Shown: positions 8,432-18,351, counted from the first letter of the stretch. The stretch: 35,073 nucleotides of DNA from an uncultured Bacteroidales bacterium (GCA_900541925.1 UQMB01000017.1:1-35073); one strand, 5' to 3'. Program-made: numbers and translations. Notes: generated from the letters alone by a model not told the origin.

Positions 8432-11035
8432 ATGATGAATAAACACTTTTTGATGGCCGCTGTCGCCGCCGTATTGGCGCTTCCGGCCTGCACTGATCAG
8501 CAGAGCGCCAATGTCGGAGTACGCACCGGCGCGCTCGACGACTCTTTATGGAAGAATTCAGAATGGATATCGGCCGCTGACGCTCCGGTGGCGACGCACA
8601 TTGTCACCAATGGCGCGAGCGAAAGGGCCGCTGACGGGGCCAGCTGGTTCCTCAGCGAAGTGACCAACCCCGCGAAGGTCAAGGAGGCCGTATGGATGAC
8701 GAGCGGACTCGGAGTCTACAGGATTTTCCTCAACGGCCGGGAGGTCGGCGAGGAGATTCTCAAGCCGGGCTTCACGCATTATGAGAAGACCAAACTCTCG
8801 TTCACCTACGATATCACTGACGCTTTCCGCAAGGGCAAGGGTGATGTAAACCAGCTCTCCGCGCAGCTGACCCCGGGCTGGTGGGCGGACAAGATAGTCA
8901 CCCCTAAGCATCACGAGGGGATGGTCGGACGCAAGCCGGCGTTCAGAGGTGTTTTGAGGCTCACATATTCCGACGGTGCCACGGAGGTCTTCGGGACAGA
9001 CTGCAACGGTTGGAAGGCCGGCGTCGCGGGTCCTGTCACCCACGCCGACATATTCGATGGGGAGGAGTACGATGCACGTATACCTCAGGGCTACCTCACC
9101 CCGGAGAAACTTTCCACCCCGGAAGTCAACACCGAGTTCCAGGGCAGCATCGTCCCGTCTGACGGGGCGGAAGTGTACCTTCGACGCGACATCGCACTCG
9201 GCTCGCAGTCGGCATACATCTGGCAGGACATCACCGGAGCTGCAGACCGCGAGTACGGCAAGGTCGTGATCACAAGGACTTATGCTCCAGGCGAAGAGAT
9301 GACTGTGCTCCCCGGGGAGAATCTTGTCATCGACTTCGGACAGAACTGTGCGGGTGTGCCTGAATTCGAGTTCTCAGCAGCCGAGGGAACTGTGCTGACA
9401 TTCCTCCCGGCAGAGCTGCTCAATGACGGCAACGGCGCCCGGAGCAGAGGCATGGACGGCCCTGAGGGCAGCGTCCACAGGACAAATCTCCGCACTCCGG
9501 ATACCGGTATGCGCATGGTGTACACCTTCGGCCCGCAGAAGGGCTATGTCACCTACCACCCTCTCTGCACATTCTTCGGCTACCGTTACACCTCTGTGAG
9601 CGCTACGGCTGAAGTCAAGATTCGCTCTGTGGAGACGCTTCCGGTAAGCTCCGTCACCGCCGCCATGGAGACGGGACGCATCACCACCGGCAACGAGCTG
9701 ATCAACAAGCTTATATCCAACACTCTCTGGGGAGAGAGGTCAAACTATCTCTCCGTACCGACCGACTGCCCTCAGCGCAACGAGCGTCTCGGCTGGACCG
9801 CGGACACGCAGGTTTTCGCGGAGACGGGCTCGTTCTTCGCTGATACGGACCGTTTCTTCCACAAGTGGACGCGCGACCTGCGCGACACTCAGTCTCCGCT
9901 CGGGGCGTTCCCCGGAGTGGCCCCACTCGCGCAATACGGGGCGCGCGACACCGAGATGATGAGGGTCGGCTGGGCCGACGCGGGCGTGATCGTGCCGTGG
10001 GTGATCTGGAGGCAGTTCGCCGACCGGGGCATCATCGACGAGAATTGGGATGCCATGGACAAATACATGCGCCATGTCAATGCCAGCAAATATGACCACA
10101 AGGCCCTCAGCGCCGAGAACGGCAACTATCAGTGGGGTGACTGGCTCAGCTACGAGCCGCTTGAGAGCAGGGGATTCGGCATCTACGAAAACGGAGATGA
10201 CAGCAAGAAGGTCCTCCGCAAAGAAGCCGTCGAGTACTGGAACTATCTCGGGGCCTGCTATTGGGCGATGGATGCGCAGATGATGGCAGACATGGCGAAG
10301 GCCACATCCCGCCCGGCCGGTGAGTACGAGACGATGGCACAAGAGGCCAGGACCTACCTCAAGTCGCGCTTCCTTGACGGGCAGGGCATGTTCAAGACGA
10401 AGATTTTCAACACCATGCAGACTCCGGCGCTATTCGCCCTGAAGAATGCTCTCGTGGAGGGCAAGGCCAGGGAAGATATGATCGCCCGCCTGCGCAAGAA
10501 CTTCGAGGATCACGGCAACTGCCTGCAGACAGGTTTCCTCGGCACATCCATCCTGATGTCCACCTTGTCTGAGAACGGAATGACGGACATCGCATACGAA
10601 CTCCTCTTCCAGCGGAAGAATCCAAGCTGGCTGTATTCTGTGGACAACGGCGCCACCACTATCTGGGAGCGCTGGAACAGCTACACGCTCAAAGACGGAA
10701 TGGGTCCTAAGGACATGAACAGCTTCAACCATTACGCCTACGGCTGCGTATGCGAGTGGCTGTGGAACACGGCGGCCGGCATCGAGGCCGACACTGCGGA
10801 GCCGGGATTCCGCCATATCATCATGAGACCGGTTCCTGACCGCCGACTCGGTTATCTGAAGGCCGAATACAAGTCCGCTTCCGGACTTATCACAAGTGAG
10901 TGGAAGTATGATGGCGACATCTGGGAGTGGAATTTCACCATCCCTCAGGGTTGCAGCGCAACCGTTTCCCTTCCTGACGGCAGCGCCTCCCGGGAGTATC
11001 AGCCAGGAAGCCATTCTGTGCGCATTGAGCTTTAA
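8432..11035 (+). CDS. Alpha-L-rhamnosidase, glycoside hydrolase family 78, lipoprotein
   Basis: An 867-residue protein that should release terminal alpha-L-rhamnose from glycans such as pectic rhamnogalacturonan or glycosides. Residues 1-19 are a lipoprotein signal with lipobox LPAC (C20), so it is probably membrane-anchored. Residues about 75-240 match the N-terminal beta-domains of GH78 (YRIFLNGREVGEEILKPGFT). The (alpha/alpha)6 catalytic domain runs from about 410 to 780 with the family signature SVPTDCPQRNERLGWTAD (441-458). E451 sits at the general-acid position, and E746 in TTIWERW at the base position. A beta-sandwich C-terminal domain follows (PGFRHIIMRP onward). Length is usual for GH78. 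It is followed after 5 bases by a GH2 gene, so the two are almost certainly co-transcribed. Rhamnose uptake or catabolism genes are not in the window. Confidence 0.93.
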   Translation: MMNKHFLMAAVAAVLALPACTDQQSANVGVRTGALDDSLWKNSEWISAADAPVATHIVTNGASERAADGASWFLSEVTNPAKVKEAVWMTSGLGVYRIFLNGREVGEEILKPGFTHYEKTKLSFTYDITDAFRKGKGDVNQLSAQLTPGWWADKIVTPKHHEGMVGRKPAFRGVLRLTYSDGATEVFGTDCNGWKAGVAGPVTHADIFDGEEYDARIPQGYLTPEKLSTPEVNTEFQGSIVPSDGAEVYLRRDIALGSQSAYIWQDITGAADREYGKVVITRTYAPGEEMTVLPGENLVIDFGQNCAGVPEFEFSAAEGTVLTFLPAELLNDGNGARSRGMDGPEGSVHRTNLRTPDTGMRMVYTFGPQKGYVTYHPLCTFFGYRYTSVSATAEVKIRSVETLPVSSVTAAMETGRITTGNELINKLISNTLWGERSNYLSVPTDCPQRNERLGWTADTQVFAETGSFFADTDRFFHKWTRDLRDTQSPLGAFPGVAPLAQYGARDTEMMRVGWADAGVIVPWVIWRQFADRGIIDENWDAMDKYMRHVNASKYDHKALSAENGNYQWGDWLSYEPLESRGFGIYENGDDSKKVLRKEAVEYWNYLGACYWAMDAQMMADMAKATSRPAGEYETMAQEARTYLKSRFLDGQGMFKTKIFNTMQTPALFALKNALVEGKAREDMIARLRKNFEDHGNCLQTGFLGTSILMSTLSENGMTDIAYELLFQRKNPSWLYSVDNGATTIWERWNSYTLKDGMGPKDMNSFNHYAYGCVCEWLWNTAAGIEADTAEPGFRHIIMRPVPDRRLGYLKAEYKSASGLITSEWKYDGDIWEWNFTIPQGCSATVSLPDGSASREYQPGSHSVRIEL

Positions 11036-11040
11036 CCGCC

Positions 11041-14000
11041 ATGCGACTCAGAAGTATAGGCGCGCTGATCCTGCTGCTGCTCTCGGGAGCGGCTGTCAGC
11101 GCACAGCAGCATAGCCCGAGGTCGGAATACAGATTCGACCAGGGCTGGTCGTTCCGCCTCTGCACTTCCCGAGAGGAGGTGGAGGCTCTTGTCAAATCGC
11201 CGGAACGTGGCGAATTCCGCCCGGTACAGATCCCTCATGACTGGAGCGTCGAATTGCCGTTCGACCGCGAGGCGGGCGGATCCGCCGGTTACCTTCCGGG
11301 CGGACTCGGGCTGTATGTCAAGGTGTTCACACTCCCGTCGGCTGCCGCTGACGCGGAGATGGTGAGCATCGTCTTCGACGGGGTCTATCACAAGGCCACG
11401 GTGTGGCTCAACGGACGCGAACTTGGACGGCATGTCTACGGATACACGGATTTCTCCTTTGACATCACCCGTCACCTTAAGAAGAAGGGCCCGAACAGGC
11501 TGGCGGTATTCGTCGATATGGAGCAGCAGTCCCGCTGGTACACCGGCGCCGGCATCTATCGTCATGTGTGGCTGAAGACTTCCGGCCGCCTGCATGTCAG
11601 ACATAACGGCCTGTGGGTCAAGTCTTCCGCTGACGGGAACGTGGAGGTTTCCACGCAGGTTGACGGAGGCAGGCGCTACAGGTTGGAGCATACGGTGTTC
11701 GGACCGGACGGAGCTCTTCTGGCCCGGACCGGCGGAACTTCACTGAAGGTGGAGAACCCTCGGCTCTGGGGCCCGGACTCACCGGTGCTCTATACGCTCA
11801 AGACTGTCGTCTATGACCATTCCGGCAAGCCGTCAGACGAGCAGATTACAAAGTTCGGCTTCCGCGAGGCGCGCTTCGAGGCCGCGAGTGGCTTTTGGCT
11901 CAACGGCCGGAACATCAAGCTCAAGGGCGTGTGCCTGCATCAGGATGCGGGAAGCCTGGGCGTGGCTGTGCCTGATGAGGTGTGGCTCAGACGCCTCAAG
12001 GCTCTCAAGACCATAGGCTGCAATGCCGTGCGCTGTTCCCACAACCCTCCTTCCCCGGAGTTCCTGGACCTGTGCGACTCGTTGGGACTCCTGGTGATAG
12101 ACGAGGCGTTTGACAAGTGGAAAGCAGGCTACTACAGCGCTTCTTTCGATGAGCACGCCCGCCGGGACATCACGGACATGGTGCTCCGCGACCGCAACCA
12201 TCCTTCGGTCATTGTCTGGAGCATCGGCAATGAGGTCACAGAGGCCCTCCTTACAAGTGACGAGGGAGTGGAGCGGGCGCGCTTCCTGCATGACATCGTG
12301 AAAGCTCTCGACCCGACCCGCCCGACCTTGGTCGCCTGCCAGAGCAAGTTCGCCGACAAGTTCGGAGATGTGACCGATCTCGTCGGGTACAACTACATGG
12401 AACCTCGGATGATAGAGGATCATAAGCGTCATCCGGAGAGGAAAATGCTCGTCACGGAGGCTTTCCCGTATTATTCGGGCCTGAGGGCAGACAATGTCCG
12501 GGATTTCGTCGAGCTGAATCCGTGGAACTTCGTGGAGGACAATCCTTTCATCGCCGGCTCTTTCGTATGGGCCGGAGTGGATTACCTTGGAGAGTCTGCC
12601 CCGTGGCCGGCCAAGGGCTGGTGCGCGTCACCTTTCGACATCACCATGAAAGAGAAGCCTCAGGCGGCCTTCTATCATCCTGCCTGGTCACCTGAGAAGG
12701 ATTATCTCAAGCTCATGGTGCGTGACAACTGTTTCGACCAGCCGGCAGGCAAGGACCACTGGCAGTATCCGGCTATGGCCGACACGTGGGATCTCCCGTA
12801 TGTGGATGAGCGTTGCGTCGAGGTCCGCTGCTACACGACCTGCGACTCTGTGAGGTTCTATTTCCCGATGTGGAGCAATCCGCAGATGCCTCTTAAGACC
12901 CGTGTCACTGCGGACTATCCTGACCATTGCATCAGAGTTCAGATTCCGTCCGCCCGCGGCAAGGTTCTCGCCGTAGGATTCAAGGGAGGCAGGGAAGTGC
13001 TGCGCGACTCGCTTGTCAACCACGGCCCGGTAGCGGGGGTGGAACTCGAAGCTGATCACACTGTCCTTGAGCCTCTCGCCGGGGATTTCAGCCCGCGAGG
13101 GGAGACCTGCACCGTGTCGCATATACGCTTTCGCCTTGTGGACAGTCTTGGCCGGCTCCAGCAGATGGAGCCTAAGCGCTTCAGCGTTGAAGTGGAGGGG
13201 CCGCTGCGGCTGCTCGGTGTGGAGACCGGGGATCTGCGCAGGGAGATTTCCTGGCGGACCACGGAGATGAACACATATTTCGGTGAGGGACTCATCAGGG
13301 TCCAGTCAACACCGGAATGCGGAAGTGCGCGTGTCCTCGTCCATGTGGAAGGGTTCGAGAAGCCGTTTGTCGAGGAGATAGAGGTCATTCCAGTGCGTGA
13401 GAGAGGCTATGTGCCCGTGACGGACGGCGGCCGTATCTACTATGAGTCCCGCGGCGAGGGCACACCTGTGATTCTTCTCCACGGCCACACTCTTGACCGG
13501 AGGATGTGGGATCCGCAGTTGAAAGACTTCTGCGGACGTTACCGTGTCATCACGGTGGATATGCGCGGATACGGCCGCTCGTCGCACCAGACGGAAGGAG
13601 TCCAGTTCACTCATGTGGACGATGTCATCACGGTGATGGATTCTCTTAGTGTGGACCGCGCCCACATAGTGGGGCTGTCTATGGGAGGTTTTGTCACCGG
13701 AGACATGGTCGGGATGTATCCTGACAGGATGCTGAGCTGCGTGATGTGCAGCGGAGCGATGAAGTCCGACTACAAAAGTCCTCGGGAGCCGATGGAGCCC
13801 CAGGAGATAGAGCGTAAGCGCGCTTCAATCGCCGAAGTTCTCGCCAGGGGAGTGGACAACTGGAAGGCTGAATGGATAGACAGACTGGTACTGAACGGGG
13901 GCTCGCATGCCGCCGGCATCAGGCCCGCCATAACGGAGATGGTCACGGACTGGGACGGTTTCCAGCTGACCCATATCGAATCCAGGCTCTATTATGGGCG

Positions 14001-14220
14001 CGAGGCCTTCGCCGGACTCAAGAGCAGGCGGCCCGCCGTACCTACGATGTATCTCTCCGGAGAGACGGAGCACAAGGGACACATGAAGATGCTGGACTTC
14101 CTGCCGGACAGCCGCCAGGTGGAGCTTCCCGACTGCGGACACATGTCCAATATGGAACGGCCGGCGCTATTCAACAAGACGGTCCTTGACTTCCTCGAAT
14201 ACGCTGACTCGAAGCGATAA
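11041..14220 (+). CDS. GH2 beta-glycosidase fused to a C-terminal alpha/beta-hydrolase
   Basis: A 1059-residue exported protein (signal peptide 1-21, AVSAQQ). Residues about 28-280 are the sugar-binding and immunoglobulin-like domains of GH2 (IPHDWSVELPFD, VWLNGRELGRHVYGYTDF). The TIM barrel (about 285-545) has R331-C-S-H-N, acid/base E398 in SIGNEV and probable nucleophile E473 in LVTEAF. Beta-galactosidase is the most likely activity, but other beta-linked sugars are possible. Beta-sandwich segments follow to about 785. Residues about 790-1055 are then a complete alpha/beta-hydrolase: oxyanion region LLHGHTLDRRMWD, DMRGYGRSS, nucleophile elbow GLSMGG (S880) and late histidine H1034 in DCGHMSNMERP. 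The usual acid after strand 7 is not an obvious Asp (SGETEHKG offers E1008/E1010). The order suggests one enzyme that both deglycosylates and de-esterifies, or a bifunctional partner of the rhamnosidase; that is inference. Confidence 0.88.
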   Translation: MRLRSIGALILLLLSGAAVSAQQHSPRSEYRFDQGWSFRLCTSREEVEALVKSPERGEFRPVQIPHDWSVELPFDREAGGSAGYLPGGLGLYVKVFTLPSAAADAEMVSIVFDGVYHKATVWLNGRELGRHVYGYTDFSFDITRHLKKKGPNRLAVFVDMEQQSRWYTGAGIYRHVWLKTSGRLHVRHNGLWVKSSADGNVEVSTQVDGGRRYRLEHTVFGPDGALLARTGGTSLKVENPRLWGPDSPVLYTLKTVVYDHSGKPSDEQITKFGFREARFEAASGFWLNGRNIKLKGVCLHQDAGSLGVAVPDEVWLRRLKALKTIGCNAVRCSHNPPSPEFLDLCDSLGLLVIDEAFDKWKAGYYSASFDEHARRDITDMVLRDRNHPSVIVWSIGNEVTEALLTSDEGVERARFLHDIVKALDPTRPTLVACQSKFADKFGDVTDLVGYNYMEPRMIEDHKRHPERKMLVTEAFPYYSGLRADNVRDFVELNPWNFVEDNPFIAGSFVWAGVDYLGESAPWPAKGWCASPFDITMKEKPQAAFYHPAWSPEKDYLKLMVRDNCFDQPAGKDHWQYPAMADTWDLPYVDERCVEVRCYTTCDSVRFYFPMWSNPQMPLKTRVTADYPDHCIRVQIPSARGKVLAVGFKGGREVLRDSLVNHGPVAGVELEADHTVLEPLAGDFSPRGETCTVSHIRFRLVDSLGRLQQMEPKRFSVEVEGPLRLLGVETGDLRREISWRTTEMNTYFGEGLIRVQSTPECGSARVLVHVEGFEKPFVEEIEVIPVRERGYVPVTDGGRIYYESRGEGTPVILLHGHTLDRRMWDPQLKDFCGRYRVITVDMRGYGRSSHQTEGVQFTHVDDVITVMDSLSVDRAHIVGLSMGGFVTGDMVGMYPDRMLSCVMCSGAMKSDYKSPREPMEPQEIERKRASIAEVLARGVDNWKAEWIDRLVLNGGSHAAGIRPAITEMVTDWDGFQLTHIESRLYYGREAFAGLKSRRPAVPTMYLSGETEHKGHMKMLDFLPDSRQVELPDCGHMSNMERPALFNKTVLDFLEYADSKR

Positions 14221-14223
14221 AGA

Positions 14224-14251
14224 AATTCCCGGCCTTGCGGTCGGGAATTCT
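14224..14251. terminator. Bidirectional hairpin terminator between convergent operons
   Basis: AATTCCCG (14224-14231) pairs perfectly with CGGGAATT (14242-14249), with T-rich sequence on both sides. It lies between the end of the GH2 gene and the end of the SLH-like gene. Confidence 0.7.
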
Positions 14252-14258
14252 TATTAAA

Positions 14259-16634
14259 TCAGAAGCCTCGCAAGGAGACCCCCTCGTAGTAATCCTGGAA
14301 TATTAACGGACCCGTAATCGTGCGTTTGGAGGTGTAGACGTATTTGCGGACCGGACGGAACCATTCTGCGTCCACATACATGATCTGTCCGCTATATGAC
14401 TCCACTATCGGAAGGAACTTTGAGTCTCCGCCTGCACGCGGCCCGGTGACCCAGACCCTCTCGCCCGGAGCATAGATGCGCCAGGTGCTCATTTCCGATT
14501 CCGGAACCAGACAGGCATTCCCTGAATAAGATCTTCCGCCTCCTTCGCCCCATGACCTGGCCTGGTACCAGCCGAGCTGATGGGCGTGCGTGCACTTCTC
14601 CGTGAGGTCTATGGCCTCTTCGACGGTGCAAGCCCTGTCCGGAGCAATGGTGCTCCCTGCTGCTCCTTCCATGAGACCGAGGGCCTCCATGAATGCCATG
14701 GCTTCGGTAGCCCAAGGGGCGATGCTCCCGCAGTCTGAATACTTGTCAAGTCTGGAAGTGAATTCAGTATACGAATATATCTTGCTCTCTTCTATATATC
14801 TGAGGGCACGGTAGAGCGTCGCCGCTATTTCCTGACGTGTGACAGGGGAGTCATCCGGGCGGCTTTCGCCTCCGAATACTGTGTCCAGACCGATGATGGA
14901 GGACTTGGATGCTCCAGACTTGCCGCGTGACTTACGCGACGGCTTGACTTCGCCTGCGCTAAGCTCCTCGACCAGCCGCACGGCCAGTGAACGGAGCTGC
15001 CCGTGGTTCAGAGGGAGGGTGTAGTCATCGCCCAGGATGCTGTCGTCGAGGAGATTGTCATTGAGAGCATAGTTGACGCTGCTCTGGTACTTCTGACTCA
15101 TCTTGGCATCGGATTTCCTTTTCAGGATGAATGTGCCCGGCTGAGCTGTGGTAGTCAGGAGGGCATCCTCTTCGAATTGACGGGCCTGCTCGGCCATGGC
15201 TTTGCGGAACTGCTCATAGCCCGCCTCGTTCCCGCTGCCTTTCCATTCCCCTTTGGAGATGTGCTTCTCACCATAGCCATGCGACTGGCCGCACCAGATG
15301 CAGCTGCACCACCACACATGCTGGCCGGCGGCGTTGACCCCGATATAGGCAGCATCATCGGCAAGCGGCTGGTCATACTGGTGAACAGGGACTTCCCAGC
15401 TTTGTCTCTTCTGGCTGAAAAGGTGCTTCGGGTCGTGTTCGCACTCGCCGCAGATTCTGCATGAATAGTAGTATTCGGTCCAGCTGTCACATGTCCCGTA
15501 CCTGTAGATCTTGTCGGCGGCGGCCACCTTGTCGGTAAACTTGTGGTCGGTGCAGATCGGCTTTGCCGACGCCGCTCCGGCTCTCTGCGCGGAGAACACG
15601 TCCCCGCTGTAGGTTTTGATAGTGAACAGCGTATGGTAATTCCATGTGGAGCGGCTGAAGATGGCCATCACCTCGTTTCTGGCGGCCTCCGGTATGAAAA
15701 GGGTGGCGCGCCGCGCATGGAAGAGCACGCTTGTGTACGGGTAATAGATGTTTTCATCATAATCATCAAAACCCTGCATCGCTTCGAAGATGGCGCGGAT
15801 GAACTTCACGGCGTCCACCTTGTCGCTTAGCCATACTTCACGGATGTTGTACGTACCCTGTATGGTGTTGTTGACATCGGACGCCACCTGCGAGCAGATG
15901 GCCGCATTGCCGGTGTCAACCACGAGTTTCGTGACGAGCATGGTTTTCTGCCCCATGAACTCTCTGTTGTCGATGCCATAGCCATTGGCGTAGAACACCG
16001 GATGGTAGTCGTCGTTGATGGTTATCACATCGAGAGGCTTCACATCCGGGCAGGCGGCGTCGGCTTCGGCGATCGAGTATGCTTTCTGCGAGGCGCGATA
16101 TGAATCCTTGTTGAGCTCGTAGTCGGTCGGCTTGCTCTGGGCCAGATCGCGCTCCGAACCCTTGCCTCCGGCCCCCACAGGCAGGCTCACTTCAATGCTG
16201 ATGACATATGGCGCGCTGTACTCCACCTTGGCTTTGAGCCCGTTGAGCGTGACGCTGATGCGGGTGCCGTCGATGTAGTATTCGTTGTTCTTGAATACAT
16301 AGTCGGTCTCATATTTCCCGCTCGGGTCGATCAGGAACTGGAGTCGCACCTTGTAGGTGAATCCGTCCTTGAAGAACATGTCTCCGTCATCGTCCTCCCG
16401 GAAATCCCCGATCCAGTCGAGATCATGGACCGTGATCCCGCCAGTGGCGGCAAGGTCACCGAATTCGGTTTTGGCGGAGGTGAACTGGTATTCGCGGGCG
16501 TCAAAAAGCGATGTGCCGGGGGCGGGGACGGGGAGGGTCAAATCCACGGACTTTATCTTCGGCTTGCCTTGGGCGAGGCACAGCAGCGGCAGGAGCGCCG
16601 CAAGCGTGAGCGTCAGTAATTTTCTCGTCCTCAT
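14259..16634 (-). CDS. Large exported protein with cysteine clusters and an S-layer-homology-like segment
   Basis: A 791-residue protein with a signal peptide (1-21, LLCLAQ). Residues about 25-170 form a beta-rich N-terminal domain containing an aspartate-rich run (EDDDGD, 80-85). Residues 360-460 contain cysteine groups that look like two zinc-ribbon or 'knuckle' sites: C361, C382, C392-x2-C395-x2-C398, then C443-x-C445-x2-C448, with nearby histidines. Residues 598-682 resemble one S-layer homology repeat: VTRQEIAATLYRALRY, then SIAPWATEAMAFMEALGLMEG, then a second short 'CTVEEAIDLTEK' helix. SLH repeats are typical of Gram-positive and some other envelopes and are unusual in Bacteroidales. 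The C-terminal 100 residues are unassigned. It is the last gene of a three-gene operon, 3 bases after the LRR gene, so the two exported proteins probably work together. Function unknown. Confidence 0.65.
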   Translation of the reverse strand: MRTRKLLTLTLAALLPLLCLAQGKPKIKSVDLTLPVPAPGTSLFDAREYQFTSAKTEFGDLAATGGITVHDLDWIGDFREDDDGDMFFKDGFTYKVRLQFLIDPSGKYETDYVFKNNEYYIDGTRISVTLNGLKAKVEYSAPYVISIEVSLPVGAGGKGSERDLAQSKPTDYELNKDSYRASQKAYSIAEADAACPDVKPLDVITINDDYHPVFYANGYGIDNREFMGQKTMLVTKLVVDTGNAAICSQVASDVNNTIQGTYNIREVWLSDKVDAVKFIRAIFEAMQGFDDYDENIYYPYTSVLFHARRATLFIPEAARNEVMAIFSRSTWNYHTLFTIKTYSGDVFSAQRAGAASAKPICTDHKFTDKVAAADKIYRYGTCDSWTEYYYSCRICGECEHDPKHLFSQKRQSWEVPVHQYDQPLADDAAYIGVNAAGQHVWWCSCIWCGQSHGYGEKHISKGEWKGSGNEAGYEQFRKAMAEQARQFEEDALLTTTAQPGTFILKRKSDAKMSQKYQSSVNYALNDNLLDDSILGDDYTLPLNHGQLRSLAVRLVEELSAGEVKPSRKSRGKSGASKSSIIGLDTVFGGESRPDDSPVTRQEIAATLYRALRYIEESKIYSYTEFTSRLDKYSDCGSIAPWATEAMAFMEALGLMEGAAGSTIAPDRACTVEEAIDLTEKCTHAHQLGWYQARSWGEGGGRSYSGNACLVPESEMSTWRIYAPGERVWVTGPRAGGDSKFLPIVESYSGQIMYVDAEWFRPVRKYVYTSKRTITGPLIFQDYYEGVSLRGF

Positions 16635-16637
16635 GGC

Positions 16638-18347
16638 CTAGTCGGTGTCTACGAATATGAACCCTGCCGGGAAGACATATTCGTTGTTGATGTATTTGAC
16701 TTCGAGCAGCGGACACTCCATGAATTCATCATAGGTCTCCATGAGGAAGTCCTCTTTGAGGCTGGAGTTGAGCTTGACGGTCTTGAGCGCCTTGCAGCCG
16801 GAGAAGCAGAAGCCCTCGAACTCCTTCACGTGGGAGAGGTCAAGTTCGGTGATGCCGCTGTCCCCGAATGCCTGCATGCCGACCTTTGTGACGGTAGGCG
16901 GGACATCCAGCCTGGTAAGCTTCTTGCAACCTTGGAACATCGAAGAATAGATTTCTTTGAGATTCTCAGGTAGAATGACTTCAGTGAGGTTGGTGCAGCC
17001 CTCGAACATGTCGTAGCTCATCAGTCCGACGCGGCGCGGGAACTTGACGCTTTTCAGACTCGTGCACTTCTGGAAACATCCGTGCAGTTCATCCATCGTG
17101 TCGCTTTCAAAAACTACTTTCGTGAGGTTTTTGCATCCGTAGAAGGCTGAACCCTGGATTTTCTCGACCGATGCCGGGATGACGATTTCAGTGATAGGTG
17201 TCTCGCGGAAGGCGGCGTTGGAAATCTCGGTCAGAGTGGCCGGGAGCTTTACCGACTTGATGCTTGTGCCCCGAAACAGATCGGCGCGCATCTCCTTGAC
17301 CGGATATTTCTTGCCGTTGTAGTTGACATAGTCCGGGATCACGATGTCTTTGCCCGCGACGGCCGTCTTGTAGACTTCGGAGATGAAGGCGCGGCCCGCC
17401 CGGCCGTTGTTGGTATTGTGGAGCACATAAATTATACCCCCTATGTCCACTGTGGCGCCGGAGGCGTTCTCGTCCACGACTTTGCCGCTCTGGCCCTCCT
17501 CCGATGTGCCGATGCTCTTCTTGTCGGGCTGAGGGTCCCAGGCGGTCATCGTGACATTTATTGCATTTTCGTACCCGCCATGCGCGGCGAAATATTTTTT
17601 CGTCTCGTCGTTTATGAAGTCGCCCTTCAGGGTGAAGAATGGAGTCAGAGAGGTGCGGATCACGGTCTTGTATTCTCTGGATTCGAGGATGGCGGCAATC
17701 TTGCGGTGGATGCCGTTGATGACCCACTGGTAGGTCTCGGAATCGTACTCGCCCTTGGCCTCGTTGTATTGCTCCACCATCCCGTTGAGCGCGTCGGCGC
17801 GTGCGATAACTTCACCAATTACATTATCATACCTGCTCATGGCCGGGGTAAGGTTCTTGATATATCCGTCCTCCTTGCACTGGTCAAGCAGAAGATACTC
17901 ATCAATAAGGCTTTGGTTGTCAAGATCATATATATATGGCAGCTTGTCTACCCAGTCGACCTGCTTCGCGGCCGCCTTCGGCGGCAGCTGCGGCTTCGCC
18001 TTCTTGACTCCCCAGGCTGCCTCTATCGGGTAGCCGAGCGGGGCGAAAAGGGCTGTGTGGGTCTCCGGCAGCCTGACAGTGGGGGCCTCGTCCTCTGCGT
18101 TTCCGACACCCGGGCCGAGCATGGCTTCATACTGTTTCTCGAGTTCTGCATTCCGGGCGGAACTGTTGCCGGATCTTTTTGCGGTCTTGCCGGTTTTGAC
18201 CGGGATTTTTTTTGATACTTCCTGTTCTACCTGCTTGCCGACTTTTTCGGCGGCTTTCTTGAGGCTTTCCCTCAGTGACTGCGCCGACGAAGCGGGGCTT
18301 GCGGCGATGAGCGCCAGACTGAGGAGAAGAATCGTACGTGAGTTCAT
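16638..18347 (-). CDS. Exported BspA-like leucine-rich-repeat protein
   Basis: The start at 18347 gives 569 residues beginning with a signal peptide (MNSRTILLLSLALIAASPAS, cleavage near SSAQ). A longer frame from 18407 adds 20 residues before it and overlaps the nicotinamidase end, so it was not used. Residues about 25-60 are basic and helical (LRESLKKAAEKVGKQVEQE), and about 100-260 are an unassigned helical region. Residues about 330-550 contain five or six BspA-type (LRR_5) repeats, for example LPATLTEISNAAF, IPASVEKIQGSAFYGC, FQGCKKLTRLDVPPTVTKVG. Such repeats serve in adhesion and protein binding in oral and gut Bacteroidales. It sits 4 bases after nicotinamidase and 3 before the SLH-like gene. 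Confidence 0.8.
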   Translation of the reverse strand: MNSRTILLLSLALIAASPASSAQSLRESLKKAAEKVGKQVEQEVSKKIPVKTGKTAKRSGNSSARNAELEKQYEAMLGPGVGNAEDEAPTVRLPETHTALFAPLGYPIEAAWGVKKAKPQLPPKAAAKQVDWVDKLPYIYDLDNQSLIDEYLLLDQCKEDGYIKNLTPAMSRYDNVIGEVIARADALNGMVEQYNEAKGEYDSETYQWVINGIHRKIAAILESREYKTVIRTSLTPFFTLKGDFINDETKKYFAAHGGYENAINVTMTAWDPQPDKKSIGTSEEGQSGKVVDENASGATVDIGGIIYVLHNTNNGRAGRAFISEVYKTAVAGKDIVIPDYVNYNGKKYPVKEMRADLFRGTSIKSVKLPATLTEISNAAFRETPITEIVIPASVEKIQGSAFYGCKNLTKVVFESDTMDELHGCFQKCTSLKSVKFPRRVGLMSYDMFEGCTNLTEVILPENLKEIYSSMFQGCKKLTRLDVPPTVTKVGMQAFGDSGITELDLSHVKEFEGFCFSGCKALKTVKLNSSLKEDFLMETYDEFMECPLLEVKYINNEYVFPAGFIFVDTD

Positions 18348-18351
18348 TTTT

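Noticed and set aside
17418..18215. 265-codon plus-strand open frame opposite the LRR gene
   Set aside because: Low-complexity shadow with no family resemblance; the minus-strand LRR repeats are clear.
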